A DNA stretch of 64,000 nt, from positions 124,001 to 188,000 of the forward strand of contig JAUQZE010000027.1 of assembly GCA_030587365.1 (NCBI GenBank), given 5' to 3'. Positions 26,829 through 35,573 of this stretch are shown here, piece after piece. This DNA comes from Candidatus Freyarchaeota archaeon (lineage in GTDB: Archaea; Asgardarchaeota; Jordiarchaeia; Jordiarchaeales; Jordiarchaeaceae). Every line of letters starts with the position of its first letter. Within the stretch, counting starts at the first letter, position 1. The notes beneath the pieces are model-generated. The model did not search any database and was not told the origin of the DNA. It was given only the letters and a program-made list of their open reading frames with translations. A program made the position numbers and the translations under genes.

Positions 26829-27635
26829 TCAGCTCGTGGCTTCTACTCGGATTTTGTTTTCTACCCTTAGACCAAGTTTTTTGGCGGCTTTATCCTGATT
26901 TATTGATATCTCTAAAAAGTCATAGCTACCAATAACACAAACATAAACCCCTGCCTTAACATACCCGTATGCTCTTTTGAATGGAAAATTAATTCTTTTG
27001 CCATTAATACTGACATTTATGTCGGTGTCATATTTTACATTGATTTCCTCCAAGTCCTTTTCAGTTATGTTAGTTATGCCATTACCAAACTGATCGATAT
27101 GTATAATCTCTCCCAAAACCACTCCTTCTTTAACTATGGATTTTGGGACACTCCAACGAATATAGTTATTAATTTTAGGGCCTACTAGTCGGGTTTCGAC
27201 TCCATTTGCCAAGTGTGCTGCTACTGGTGAAAAAATAGTTAAACCGTGGAAAGTATGTGTTTTCTTTTCAAGCATTAACTCCTCATTTTTGATTTCATAA
27301 ACATTCTTAACTCCCTCTCTATCCATGAAGAGCGAAAAGAGACCATTATCCGGACCGACCGCTAAGAAACGCTCGGTTTCTATAACTATCCCTCTTCTCT
27401 CCGTGCCCACACCCGGGTCAACCACACCTACAAAAATGGTGCCCTTTGGAAAATATGGAGCTGCCGAAGCAAACACAAAAGCACCGTGTCTTATATCAAA
27501 AGGAGGGATTTCATGAGAAATGTCAACAATATGAGCCTCCGGACATATGCTTAGTATAGCACCCTTCATAGCTGCTACCGACGATTCCTTAAACCCAAAG
27601 TCTGTAAGTAAAGCAATAACCCTCAGCTTAGCCAT
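26829..27635 (-). CDS. S-adenosyl-L-methionine hydrolase (SAM hydroxide adenosyltransferase, DUF62)
   Basis: The enzyme hydrolyses S-adenosylmethionine to adenosine and methionine using an activated water, and is related to bacterial fluorinase. The protein has the N-terminal ALLTDFGFKESSVAAMKG motif and DISHEIPPFDIRHGA. VGVVDPGVGTERRG supplies the catalytic Asp-Arg-His region, followed by GPDNGLFS. A C-terminal domain has HIDQFGNGITNI. Length (about 268) is normal. The frame is open from 27656, but the SD site GGAAGTG lies seven bases before ATG 27635 (MAKLRVIALL), which matches the family start. It is convergent with the MutS-family gene. Confidence 0.92.
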   Translation of the reverse strand: MAKLRVIALLTDFGFKESSVAAMKGAILSICPEAHIVDISHEIPPFDIRHGAFVFASAAPYFPKGTIFVGVVDPGVGTERRGIVIETERFLAVGPDNGLFSLFMDREGVKNVYEIKNEELMLEKKTHTFHGLTIFSPVAAHLANGVETRLVGPKINNYIRWSVPKSIVKEGVVLGEIIHIDQFGNGITNITEKDLEEINVKYDTDINVSINGKRINFPFKRAYGYVKAGVYVCVIGSYDFLEISINQDKAAKKLGLRVENKIRVEATS

Positions 27636-27753
27636 TAAATAGGCACTTCCTAACATTAGCCTAACGTAACAGTTAAGGATTATATAACCTTATGTGGTCT
27701 TAAATGGACATTGGTTATTTTTTAAGATAGACTATAAAAGTTCTAGGAAAGGC

Positions 27754-27890
27754 TTAACTGTCAAATAAACTTCCAACTGCAAGCATGGATAGAAACATCG
27801 CAACCAATATCAAGTCCAGCAGTCTGTGAACTGATGTTTCTCAACCTTTTTGTGTCGAATATTATAATCCTTGTTATTATTCAAACTCAT
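27754..27890 (-). pseudogene. Possible frameshifted tiny membrane-protein gene
   Basis: An ATG at 27890 overlaps the stop of the upstream small membrane protein gene (ATGA), an arrangement typical of coupled genes. It reads MSLNNNKDYNIRHKKVEKHQFT and soon stops. In the +1 frame the same region encodes a clear membrane helix, HRLLDLILVAMFLSMLAVG, ending FDS. One inserted base near 27830 would join them into a roughly 46-residue single-helix protein. This may be a real frameshift, a sequence error or coincidence. Confidence 0.3.
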
Positions 27891-28195
27891 TCCTTATCTC
27901 CCTCTTTGGTCTGTGCAGATTTGCCCTTGGTGTATTTCTCGTAAACATTGTCAAGGAAGCTTGTGGAGCTTGCCAGCAAAGAGACTACTGCTAAATATAA
28001 ATACGTATTCCGATTTTGTAACCACCCAGTAAAGTAGCCTAGATAAGGGGGGTTGAATGTAAGATGTAAACAAACAAGTCCAGCAAGCAAGAAGATTACT
28101 CCAAAAACAAACTCCCAAAACGTAAAATTCTCTCTAGTGAAATACTTTGCATTTATAAAATAAACCCCTCCATCACCTTCCCTACTCGGACTCAT
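27887..28195 (-). CDS. Small two-helix membrane protein (paralogue of the 15.4 kb gene)
   Basis: About 102 residues, starting MSPSREGDGG. A hydrophobic helix near residues 25-46 (FVFGVIFLLAGLVCLHL), the LTFNPPYLGYF loop with GWLQNRNTYLY, a second hydrophobic stretch (LAVVSLLASSTSFL) and a charged Lys/Glu tail follow. It is clearly related to the protein at 15429-15731. The frame extends upstream to 28213, but a GGTGGAG site about nine bases before ATG 28195 and agreement with the paralogue fix the start. Function is unknown. Confidence 0.75.
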   Translation of the reverse strand: MSPSREGDGGVYFINAKYFTRENFTFWEFVFGVIFLLAGLVCLHLTFNPPYLGYFTGWLQNRNTYLYLAVVSLLASSTSFLDNVYEKYTKGKSAQTKEGDKE

Positions 28196-28382
28196 AATTC
28201 CCATCTCCACCATTTCTCTAAAGGCATTTCTCTAACTCATTAACTTTTTCATTTTACTGTTATATGATTTAGAGAGAAAATTTTCCAAATACCTTTTTAA
28301 TAAAATAGTAGTAAAGAAACATATAAAGGGTATTCGACAACCTCTTAGTAGGTAATAATCAAATAGAATAAAGGGAATACTG

Positions 28383-28943
28383 ATGACTCGAGGTCTATTT
28401 GTCGGTAGATTTCAACCATTTCACCTCGGACACCTGCATGTCGTAAAAAAATTACTAGAAGATGTGGATGAACTAATAATAGCGATTGGCAGCGCCCAGT
28501 ACAGTCACACCTTTAAGGATCCTTTTAATGCGGGTGAGAGAATTTGGATGATTAGAAGTGCACTAAATGATGATGAGGTAGACCCAAAAAGATACTATAT
28601 TGTACCTGTTCCCGATGTTAATGATAACCGTATTTGGGTGGCTCATGTAGCATCTTACACCCCTCCTTTCCAAATAGTTTTTTCAAATAACTCCTTAGTG
28701 AAAGTGTTATTCGAAGAAGCAGGGTACGATGTCCAACCTTCCCCAATGTATCAGAGAGAATTGTACTGCGCCACGGAGATTCGTAAAAAGATTGCGGCTA
28801 AAGAGAAATGGGAACATCTCGTTCCTGATAGCGTGGCGAAAATTATTAAGGAGATAGGGGGAGACAAAAGACTCAGACAAATTGTTAAGAAGGATTATGA
28901 TAACGACCTCGCCAATATAGATTCAAACGATACTACTCAATAG
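28383..28943 (+). CDS. nadM: Nicotinamide-nucleotide adenylyltransferase (archaeal NadM type)
   Basis: NadM joins NMN and ATP to give NAD+ and pyrophosphate. The 186-residue protein has the nucleotidyltransferase motif GLFVGRFQPFHLGHLHVV (GRFQPxHxGH) at residues 4-21 and the IGSAQYSHTFKDPFNAGER block at about 36-54, which is specific to archaeal NMNAT. It also has the C-terminal YCATEIRKKI motif (ISSTxIR-like). A lysine/aspartate-rich tail of about 25 residues extends beyond the usual family end. The ATG follows AAGGGAATACT. The ogt gene begins 17 bases downstream, so the two are probably cotranscribed. Confidence 0.95.
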   Translation: MTRGLFVGRFQPFHLGHLHVVKKLLEDVDELIIAIGSAQYSHTFKDPFNAGERIWMIRSALNDDEVDPKRYYIVPVPDVNDNRIWVAHVASYTPPFQIVFSNNSLVKVLFEEAGYDVQPSPMYQRELYCATEIRKKIAAKEKWEHLVPDSVAKIIKEIGGDKRLRQIVKKDYDNDLANIDSNDTTQ

Positions 28944-28959
28944 CTATAGGTGTAAGAGT

Positions 28960-29496
28960 ATGGTTGTTATTGCTTCGACTCTAAAAAAGAATGGATTATA
29001 CGCGGGAGCTGCTAGGAGAGGAGAAAAATTGGTTGCTACCGTGCTACCCGTTAGGGATCAGGAAACCGCAAAGAAAAAACTGATGGACAAAATTCGAAAC
29101 GAAAATATTGAATTCAAGGATGATCAATTTTGCTTAGCGGTTTCCGAAAAAATTTTTCGAGCGGTTCAGGGAGAAAAGGTGGAGTTTAATGAGCCAATCG
29201 ACCTCTCAGGTTATCCTCCCTTTCAGAAAAGAGTTTTAGAGGAAGGCAGAAAGATTAGTTGGGGAACAGTGACCAGTTACGGTAAACTCGCAGAGAAAGT
29301 GGGAAATAAAAAGGCGGCTAGAGCGGTGGGAAATGCCATTGCGTCAAATCCATTATGCATGGTAATTGGCTGTCATAGAGTTGTTAGAAGTGATGGTAAA
29401 ATTGGAGAGTTCGGTTACGGTACTGAACTTAAAAAGAAACTCCTCCAAAATGAAGGAATCAAAATAAAAGGAGACAAGATAATTAAGACTAAATAG
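28960..29496 (+). CDS. ogt: Methylated-DNA-[protein]-cysteine S-methyltransferase
   Basis: A suicide DNA-repair protein that transfers alkyl groups from O6-alkylguanine to its own cysteine. The active-site motif appears as IGCHRVVRSDGKIGEFGYG near residues 144-162, where Cys146 is the acceptor; the usual proline before Cys is a glycine here. Upstream, SWGTVTSYGKLAEKVGNKKAARAVGNA is the helix-turn-helix with the arginine finger. The N-terminal domain is short and ribonuclease-like. It follows nadM by 17 bases and precedes rtcA, all on the same strand. Confidence 0.92.
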   Translation: MVVIASTLKKNGLYAGAARRGEKLVATVLPVRDQETAKKKLMDKIRNENIEFKDDQFCLAVSEKIFRAVQGEKVEFNEPIDLSGYPPFQKRVLEEGRKISWGTVTSYGKLAEKVGNKKAARAVGNAIASNPLCMVIGCHRVVRSDGKIGEFGYGTELKKKLLQNEGIKIKGDKIIKTK

Positions 29497-29586
29497 AATT
29501 CATAATTTTTTCAAAAATATCTATTTTTCAACTTTAACTGATTTATTCCTAGAAAAGAATAACAAGGTTGAGCGGAGGTAACCGAA

Positions 29587-30654
29587 ATCTTAGAAATAGA
29601 CGGTAGCGTAGGAGAGGGTGGAGGACAAATTTTAAGAACAGGCATAGCTCTATCCGCTCTCGTGAATAAACCAGTCAAGATTTACAACATACGCGCTAAA
29701 AGATCAGACCCGGGTCTTAAGGCTCAGCACGCAACGGCAATCAATGCTTTAGCTAAAATCACCCAGGCCAAGGTAACAGGCGTTGAAATCGGATCAAGAA
29801 CAATAACATTTCAACCAGATAAGCCTCAAGGAGGCAGCTTCAAATTCGACATCGGCACAGCGGGATCTATTAGCATGGTTCTCCAAACCATAATGCCTTG
29901 CTCAGCTTTCGCACAGTCCACAACCCGACTGGAGATTATAGGTGGTACAGATGTAGCTTGGAGTCCGCCTATAGACTACATAAAGAATGTTACTTTACCA
30001 ATTCTGATGAAGATGGGTTATAATTCGGAGTTCTTATTGGTTAGGCGAGGCCATTATCCGCGAGGAGGTGGGCAAGTGAGAGCAGTTATAAATCCTGTAA
30101 AGAAATTATCTCCATTAAACTTGACTGAGAGAGGGGAAATTCTCAGCATTAAAGGAATCTCACACGCTGTGAGATTACCTCAACACGTTGCTCAAAGACA
30201 ATCAGATTCAGCGCAAAATAAGCTGAGGAAAGCTGGTTTTAAAGATGTTGAAATCAGACTGGAATGGTATGAACAAGGAAAAGACCATCATCTAGGCCCC
30301 GGATCCGGTGTTGTGTTATGGGCTGAAACAGATTCAGGTAGCGTAATTGGTGCAGACGCTCTGGGTGAGAGAGGCAAACCCGCAGAAAAAGTAGGGGAGG
30401 AAGTGGCTGACAAACTTCTGAAAGAAATTGAAAGAGATGCACCTATTGATTCTCATCTAGGGGATATGCTGATTCCATATCTTGCGGTTGCGGATGGCAG
30501 GTCTGAAATAAAAGTTACTGAATTAACTCTCCACCTAATTAGTAACATTTCGGTAACCGAAAAAATCTTGAACATTAAATTTGACGTTACAGGTAAAGAA
30601 GGAGAATCCGGAATAGTTAGTGTCGATGGAATAAACCTTAAAAATTCAATTTAG
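29587..30654 (+). CDS. rtcA: RNA 3'-terminal phosphate cyclase
   Basis: RtcA converts RNA 3'-phosphate to a 2',3'-cyclic phosphate using ATP through a covalent adenylate on histidine. The sequence contains the family start LEIDGSVGEGGGQILRTGIALS, the GGTDVAWSPP block, RRGHYPRGGGQVR and the adenylated-histidine region DHHLGPGSGVVLWAE. HLGDMLIPYLAVADG lies near the end. A GTG at 29662 would cut off the essential N-terminus. The frame is open upstream only to a TGA at 29569. In it no ATG, GTG or TTG occurs before the conserved start, but GGAGG (29574-29578) lies eight bases before ATC at 29587, which gives exactly the family N-terminus. I place the start there. The product call is secure; the start codon is unusual. 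Confidence 0.9.
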   Translation: MLEIDGSVGEGGGQILRTGIALSALVNKPVKIYNIRAKRSDPGLKAQHATAINALAKITQAKVTGVEIGSRTITFQPDKPQGGSFKFDIGTAGSISMVLQTIMPCSAFAQSTTRLEIIGGTDVAWSPPIDYIKNVTLPILMKMGYNSEFLLVRRGHYPRGGGQVRAVINPVKKLSPLNLTERGEILSIKGISHAVRLPQHVAQRQSDSAQNKLRKAGFKDVEIRLEWYEQGKDHHLGPGSGVVLWAETDSGSVIGADALGERGKPAEKVGEEVADKLLKEIERDAPIDSHLGDMLIPYLAVADGRSEIKVTELTLHLISNISVTEKILNIKFDVTGKEGESGIVSVDGINLKNSI

Positions 30655-30770
30655 AACTCTATCCCAAACGTTTTAAATTACATACATATTTACCATACAA
30701 TAAAAATATACTTGGCTTGAGTTATTACCACTTTTTTCATACTCTTATTGGATTCCGACTCAATCAGCTG

Positions 30771-31187
30771 TTAATCAACTTTTACTTCGCCCACTTGTTC
30801 CGATTTGGTTTTTGGAATGTGTATCTCTAAAACTCCGTTATTTCCTGAGTACTTGGCTTTAATATTATTGGTATCGATTTTTTCCGGGAAAGTGAGGCGC
30901 CTTTTAATGCTGCCGGAAATTCTTTCGTGTAATAGATATTTTCTCGGCCCCAAATCTGGGCTGGGTATATCTGCCGAAAAATCTAAAAAGTTACCGGTAG
31001 CGTTCAAAATGATTTTATTCTTATCCACTCCCGGTAAATCCATAAAAACCACGTATTCACTATCGGAATCGACTATGTCTACTAGGGGAAATTCTATTGT
31101 TGTTTTGTTCCCCAGAGCTTCTCGAAGCTCATTCTCCAATCTTTTTATAATCATGAACACGTTTTCAGAGGGCGGTCCCTTTCGCAT
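30771..31187 (-). CDS. Hsp20/alpha-crystallin small heat-shock protein
   Basis: A 138-residue ATP-independent chaperone. After a short N-terminal helix (about 30 residues) comes the alpha-crystallin domain: PLVDIVDSDSEYVVFMDLPGVDKNKI, a hydrophobic strand, ERISGSIKRRLTFPEKID, and NNGVLEIHIPK, the conserved GVLxIxIPK-like motif. The usual C-terminal IXI motif is not clear. The ATG at 31187 has GGAGAT seven bases upstream and overlaps the end of the GTPase gene by 23 bases, so the two are translationally linked. Confidence 0.88.
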   Translation of the reverse strand: MRKGPPSENVFMIIKRLENELREALGNKTTIEFPLVDIVDSDSEYVVFMDLPGVDKNKIILNATGNFLDFSADIPSPDLGPRKYLLHERISGSIKRRLTFPEKIDTNNIKAKYSGNNGVLEIHIPKTKSEQVGEVKVD

Positions 31188-32196
31188 ATCTCAAATCTCC
31201 TTGGAGTTTACCGGCTTTCATCGCCGCCTCAAGTGCCTCTTGCACCCCGATGTTTTGAATCGCTACCATCCCGATTGGATTATCCACTTTCTTTTTAACT
31301 TCTTCCAAGTCTTTACTGCTCATCAAGTCCACCTTATTAATAACAACAACCAAAGGAAGCGTGGGAAAAGTCTCTCTTACCTCACTCAATAACTCTAACT
31401 GTCCTTCTAATGGATAACCACAAGAAAGTGATGGATCCATAATGAAGACCACCACATTAGCGATATGACGAATAGCCGTTATTGCCTGAAGTTCTATTGG
31501 ATTCCTTTCTCTCATTGGTCTATCGAGTATACCAGGGGTATCAATTATTTGGCAGCGAGAATCATTATAAGAAAAATGACCCAAAATAATCTTTTTTGTC
31601 GTGAAAGGATATTCTGCAATTTCCGGTTTTGCCGAGGAAACAGCACTCACAAAAGAACTCTTGCCGGTATTTGGATACCCCGCAACAACAACCGTGAACT
31701 CATCAGTATTAACCGTGGGAAGTTTCGAAAGTATTTTAGAAGCATCAATTAAAAAATCTAATCGGCTGGCTAATTTATTAATGACAGAAGAAATTCTGGC
31801 GTAAGCTTCTATACGCGCTTGTGAAGCCTGTTTAGGATACTCCGAAAATTTTATTACCCGCATTTTTTGGCTAGCAATTTTTTTTATTACTCGAGCCGCT
31901 CCCTCAATAGAGGCTAAAACCTCTTTTAATTTATCAATACCCACCAGAATATCCGCTAACTCTCGATAAAATGGATGAATCTCATCAAGGTTTGGAAACA
32001 CTTTCACCATACTCTCTAAATACTCTACAAGATTATATGAAATAAATCTCACACGTGCCACTTCACGCTTCCTAGCCTTAGCAATCGGAGAGGCACGCCG
32101 CGACACATCTAGGGAGAGACGCGAAGCCCTATGAAAAACAATATCAAGAAGTTCCTCCGACCTATGAATATTCCTGATTTTCGAAAATGGGTGCAT
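31165..32196 (-). CDS. Nog1-like GTPase
   Basis: A GTPase of the OBG/Nog1 group, which in eukaryotes acts in 60S ribosome assembly. The N-terminal half is helical, as in Nog1. The G domain has G1 GYPNTGKSS near residue 176, G2 in the AEYPFTTKK loop, G3 DTPGILDRP, G4 NKVD and a G5-like region. It ends soon after the G domain (about 343 residues), much shorter than eukaryotic Nog1 but normal for archaea. The frame opens at ATG 32211, but a GAGGG site with eight-base spacing favours ATG 32196 (MHPFSKIRN). It overlaps the Hsp20 gene downstream. Confidence 0.9.
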   Translation of the reverse strand: MHPFSKIRNIHRSEELLDIVFHRASRLSLDVSRRASPIAKARKREVARVRFISYNLVEYLESMVKVFPNLDEIHPFYRELADILVGIDKLKEVLASIEGAARVIKKIASQKMRVIKFSEYPKQASQARIEAYARISSVINKLASRLDFLIDASKILSKLPTVNTDEFTVVVAGYPNTGKSSFVSAVSSAKPEIAEYPFTTKKIILGHFSYNDSRCQIIDTPGILDRPMRERNPIELQAITAIRHIANVVVFIMDPSLSCGYPLEGQLELLSEVRETFPTLPLVVVINKVDLMSSKDLEEVKKKVDNPIGMVAIQNIGVQEALEAAMKAGKLQGDLRYAKGTAL

Positions 32197-32430
32197 CTTC
32201 ACATCCCTCATTAAGAGGGACTAAAAGGCACTTTTTAACTCTATCGGCGGGTTACTCCATTGGTTCGACTGATGAAATGAGCGTGTATCCATGTATCCTA
32301 AAATGACACTAAAGGGATAAATAGAAATTAATAAAAGGTGATAATTAGATTGAGAATGTAGAATAATGAATTTTATCACAAAAGGTTTTTATTTATCAGA
32401 CGAATTTATGGGTTAAAGGAGAGGATCAAA

Positions 32431-33030
32431 ATGTCAGGCTTTCCAGAGAGCGCAACTATAATAGGAATAGTTTGTAAGGACGGCGTCGTGCTAGCCGCAG
32501 AAAAACGTATTACTTATGGTAGTCTCATTATGAGTCGTGTAGGTAAGAAGGTCTTCAAGATTACTAACCGAATAGGAATTACAGTTGCTGGACTTGTAGC
32601 TGACATGCAGGTTTTATCAAAAGAGCTTGAAGCAATGTCTAGAATGTACTCTATGGAACAGCGTAGGCCCATAGGTGTTCGCTCAGCCGCTAACCTTCTA
32701 TCGAACATACTGTACGAGAGAAAGATGATGCCCTTCTTCAGCCAAACAATCATTGGCGGATTTGATGATGGAGGACCGGCAATCTACACTTTGGACTTAA
32801 TGGGTTCGCTTCTAAAGGACGCCTATGCGGCTGCTGGATCTGGTTCAGAAATAGCTCTCGGAACCCTCGAGAGACACTTCAAAGAAGGCATAGATGTAAA
32901 CGAAGGAAAAGACCTAGCAGTACGAGCAATAAAGGCTGCAGCTAGAAGAGATACTCAGTCAGGAGAAGGAATCGACGTCATGGTCATAACCGATAAGGGA
33001 ATAGATATATTCGAAGAGAGCATCACCTGA
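32431..33030 (+). CDS. Proteasome beta subunit, probably non-catalytic
   Basis: A 199-residue 20S proteasome beta-type subunit with GIVCKDGVVLAAEKRITYG, VFKITNRIGITVAGLVADMQ, FSQTIIGGFDDGGP and YAAAGSGSEIALG blocks. In catalytic subunits the chain is cut before Thr1 of TTTVG. Aligning GIVCKDG backwards gives Ala at position 1 (SATIIGI), preceded by Ser rather than Gly, while residues equivalent to Glu17, Arg19 and Lys33 remain. So the active-site threonine is missing and self-processing is unlikely. Non-catalytic beta paralogues occur beside catalytic ones in some archaea, and a second beta gene elsewhere is expected. The ATG follows GGAGAGGATCAAA. Confidence 0.9.
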   Translation: MSGFPESATIIGIVCKDGVVLAAEKRITYGSLIMSRVGKKVFKITNRIGITVAGLVADMQVLSKELEAMSRMYSMEQRRPIGVRSAANLLSNILYERKMMPFFSQTIIGGFDDGGPAIYTLDLMGSLLKDAYAAAGSGSEIALGTLERHFKEGIDVNEGKDLAVRAIKAAARRDTQSGEGIDVMVITDKGIDIFEESIT

Positions 33031-33234
33031 ATTGAATTATGCAGGTATCCCTTCTCTTTCTCTTAAAAATATTTAGAAAAAATCGCTTACAAACACGATA
33101 CTCATCATTACGATAAAGGTTGGCTCAAATCCTTTTATTTTCCATGAGTAAACTAGTCCACCAGCTAAATATTTTCTAAAACAAAAAACCAATTTAAATT
33201 TCCTTATCACAAAAAATTTTTCCTGGAGATGAAG

Positions 33235-34185
33235 ATGCTCGAATCATTAGAGAAAATAGCTTCTAAAACAAACAGAGCTTTATGCTTGGGAGTTGGCGGT
33301 GGTGGCGATATAATGGGCACCCTGCCAACGAGTGGGTATCTCAATGTTCTCGGAGTAGAGACAATACTAGGGGGTGTAGGCTGGGAGCGTATCGTCATTG
33401 ACCCGAGACCTGGACCCAGATCACTAGATGAGATACTAAACATAGAGAAGATATCAGAAAGCACTGCTTACGTTGATAAAAATTCCCATACAAGTGACGG
33501 TGTATACTTTCAATGCAGCAACATGGCTAATTTTCTAAACGAGAGAACCATAATCGTGGATATTTCCAAAGGCGTTCGTGATATTTCAAGGGGACTACAA
33601 GAAACTGCTGATAAACTAGAGTTAGACTTAATAATAGGCGTAGACGTGGGTGGTGATGTCTTGGCCTCCGGTGAAGAACCGGGGCTTAGAAGCCCTCTCT
33701 GTGATGCCACGATGCTTGCAGCTCTTAGAATATTAAAAATTCCAACAGTAATAGCTGTTTTTGCTCCAAGCTGTGATGGTGAACTTACTCTTAGTGAACT
33801 TGTGAAGAGATTCGAACTGGTGGCTAGAAACTCTGGTTATTTGGGCGCAAAAGGCATGACTCCAGAGGATTTCTCAAAAATGCGTAAAGCTGCGAGGTAT
33901 GTAAAAACTGAAGCTAGCATTCTTCCCCTTCGAGCATGGAAAGGCGAACACGGGATTTTTAAATTAAGGAACGGAAGCCGTAGCGTTGACCTCTCAATTC
34001 TTTCAACTCTAACATTTTACTTCGATACAAAAGTTGTTTCCAAGTTGAGCCCAATCGCAAATGCTCTCAAAGGAGCAAAAAATTTTCAAGAAGCAAACCA
34101 AAAGCTTCATGAGTTGGGTCTAACCACAGAATACGACCTCGAATTAGATTATAAAAAAATCGAAAAGAATTCTGACCGGTTATAA
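33235..34185 (+). CDS. DUF1152 family protein
   Basis: A soluble protein of about 316 residues matching the archaeal DUF1152 family. Motifs include ALCLGVGGGGDIMGTLPT near the start, a phosphate-loop-like glycine run, WERIVIDPRPGPRS, VDISKGVRDIS, IGVDVGGDVLASGEEPGLRSPLCDA and FAPSCDGEL. The conserved Asp/Gly motifs suggest a nucleotide- or metal-binding enzyme, but no function is established. ATGs occur at 33229 and 33235; the GGAG site abuts the first, so the second is preferred. No operon partner is evident, and the downstream gene is convergent. Confidence 0.85.
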   Translation: MLESLEKIASKTNRALCLGVGGGGDIMGTLPTSGYLNVLGVETILGGVGWERIVIDPRPGPRSLDEILNIEKISESTAYVDKNSHTSDGVYFQCSNMANFLNERTIIVDISKGVRDISRGLQETADKLELDLIIGVDVGGDVLASGEEPGLRSPLCDATMLAALRILKIPTVIAVFAPSCDGELTLSELVKRFELVARNSGYLGAKGMTPEDFSKMRKAARYVKTEASILPLRAWKGEHGIFKLRNGSRSVDLSILSTLTFYFDTKVVSKLSPIANALKGAKNFQEANQKLHELGLTTEYDLELDYKKIEKNSDRL

Positions 34186-34206
34186 ACTTGTCTTTAACTC
34201 TTCATT

Positions 34207-35508
34207 CTATTTTTTATCCAAGCCTAGAAAACTACTAATCTTTTCTGAAGCTTTAATCTGAGATTCTAGATGTCCCATAATTCTGCCGTTTCTGCCGAGT
34301 TTATATAGATCTCTGAGCACTCCCTTATCTATTGCAGTGGGTTTGCTGTGAGCCAAGGGTGTTCCAGCTAGCGGCATGAAATAATGAAGTCTAGCCGTAA
34401 CCTGCCCCTTCTTGAATAGACGCTTAATCGCTTCATAAGTTTTATACTGATCGTCCCTCGTCTCTGAGGGAAACCCGAGAAGAAAATCTACAGAGACCCC
34501 TAAACCATTATTTATTGCGCAGTCCACCGCTGCGTAAACGTCTTCTATAGTGTGTCCCCTATTCATTAACTTTAATACGCGACTGCTACCAGACTGAGCA
34601 CCTATCGCAACAACTTTGTTGCTACAATACTCTGAAATTATTCCTGCAACTTCTTCGTCAAAGTTTTCTGGTCTCGATTCGGAGGGAAAACTGCAAAGGA
34701 AGACTCTCGAATTATTGAAAGATTTGCTGGTTCTTAATAGCTCTTCAAGAGCATTAGGGTTTGACTTTAGGCCGTCTTTGGAGCCGTAACAAAGAGAGTT
34801 TGGACTAATAAACCTGATATCGATTTTTCCTCTATCCTTAAATCGCTTTTCATATGCTTCTACATGTTTCCTTATGGCATCTATACTCCTATGGTGCATT
34901 TTCTTCCCGAAAATGTATGAGACTTCACAGTATTTACATCCATGAGGACAACCACGACTAATTTCGATGGGAGGAAACAAATCAAATTTTTCGGAAAAAC
35001 TATAAAATTCATCTAGTTGTAATTCTTGCGACTCGGTTCTTATTACCTCGCCATCATGAAGATATGCAATACCTGGAACATTAGAAAGTGGTTTATCTAA
35101 CTGAAGATTATAAATGAGGTTAGGGAAGCTAGCTTCACCAGAACCCACAGCCACAATATCAAACCCCATCTTCAGGGTTCCTCTCACATCTCCACTGGGG
35201 TGCGGTCCCCCCGCAACTAGAGTAAAGCTTTGTCTTCCTAGTGAATATATGTACTCTGAAAGTTTTTTCAACTCCTTCAGAACTAATGATGCCTGTGTTG
35301 TGAAAAAAGAATATGCAAAAATAATTCTTCCATACTCTTCGACCATATCTTTAATCTTGGAGTCGGATAAGTTTTTAAAATCCTTTGGGAATAAGATCGC
35401 TAGGTTATCGAATTTTTTATCTCGTTCAAGTACTCCCAATAGTGGTGCAAAACTATACCAATTCTCTTTAAAAATTCTTAGTACCAATAGTAACTTCTTC
35501 CACTCCAT
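34207..35508 (-). CDS. B12-binding domain / radical SAM protein (MJ_1487-like family)
   Basis: A 433-residue protein with an N-terminal cobalamin-binding-like alpha/beta domain (about residues 1-145, including GRQSFTLVAGGPHPSG and FDIVAVGSGE). A radical SAM domain has the cluster motif CPHGCKYC near residues 187-194, then QSGSSRVLKLMNRGH and VSVDFLLGFPSET. It resembles the archaeal TIGR04013/MJ_1487 group. Such proteins usually perform methylation or rearrangement chemistry; the substrate is unknown here. No His of the DxHxxG base-off motif is visible, so B12 may bind base-on or not at all. The gene next to it on the same strand is a methyltransferase. Confidence 0.85.
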   Translation of the reverse strand: MEWKKLLLVLRIFKENWYSFAPLLGVLERDKKFDNLAILFPKDFKNLSDSKIKDMVEEYGRIIFAYSFFTTQASLVLKELKKLSEYIYSLGRQSFTLVAGGPHPSGDVRGTLKMGFDIVAVGSGEASFPNLIYNLQLDKPLSNVPGIAYLHDGEVIRTESQELQLDEFYSFSEKFDLFPPIEISRGCPHGCKYCEVSYIFGKKMHHRSIDAIRKHVEAYEKRFKDRGKIDIRFISPNSLCYGSKDGLKSNPNALEELLRTSKSFNNSRVFLCSFPSESRPENFDEEVAGIISEYCSNKVVAIGAQSGSSRVLKLMNRGHTIEDVYAAVDCAINNGLGVSVDFLLGFPSETRDDQYKTYEAIKRLFKKGQVTARLHYFMPLAGTPLAHSKPTAIDKGVLRDLYKLGRNGRIMGHLESQIKASEKISSFLGLDKK

Positions 35509-35573
35509 TTTCCTAAAAAAGAATCTGGGATGTTCTATTATATTCAGTTAAAACCCAAAAAATAAATGTGTTT

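Noticed and set aside
29662..30654. GTG 29662 as the rtcA start
   Set aside because: It would remove the conserved LEIDGSVGEGGGQ N-terminus, which is encoded in frame immediately upstream behind a good SD site.
30805..31392. 195-codon plus-strand frame opposite Hsp20 and the GTPase
   Set aside because: It is antisense to two conserved genes and shows no domain.
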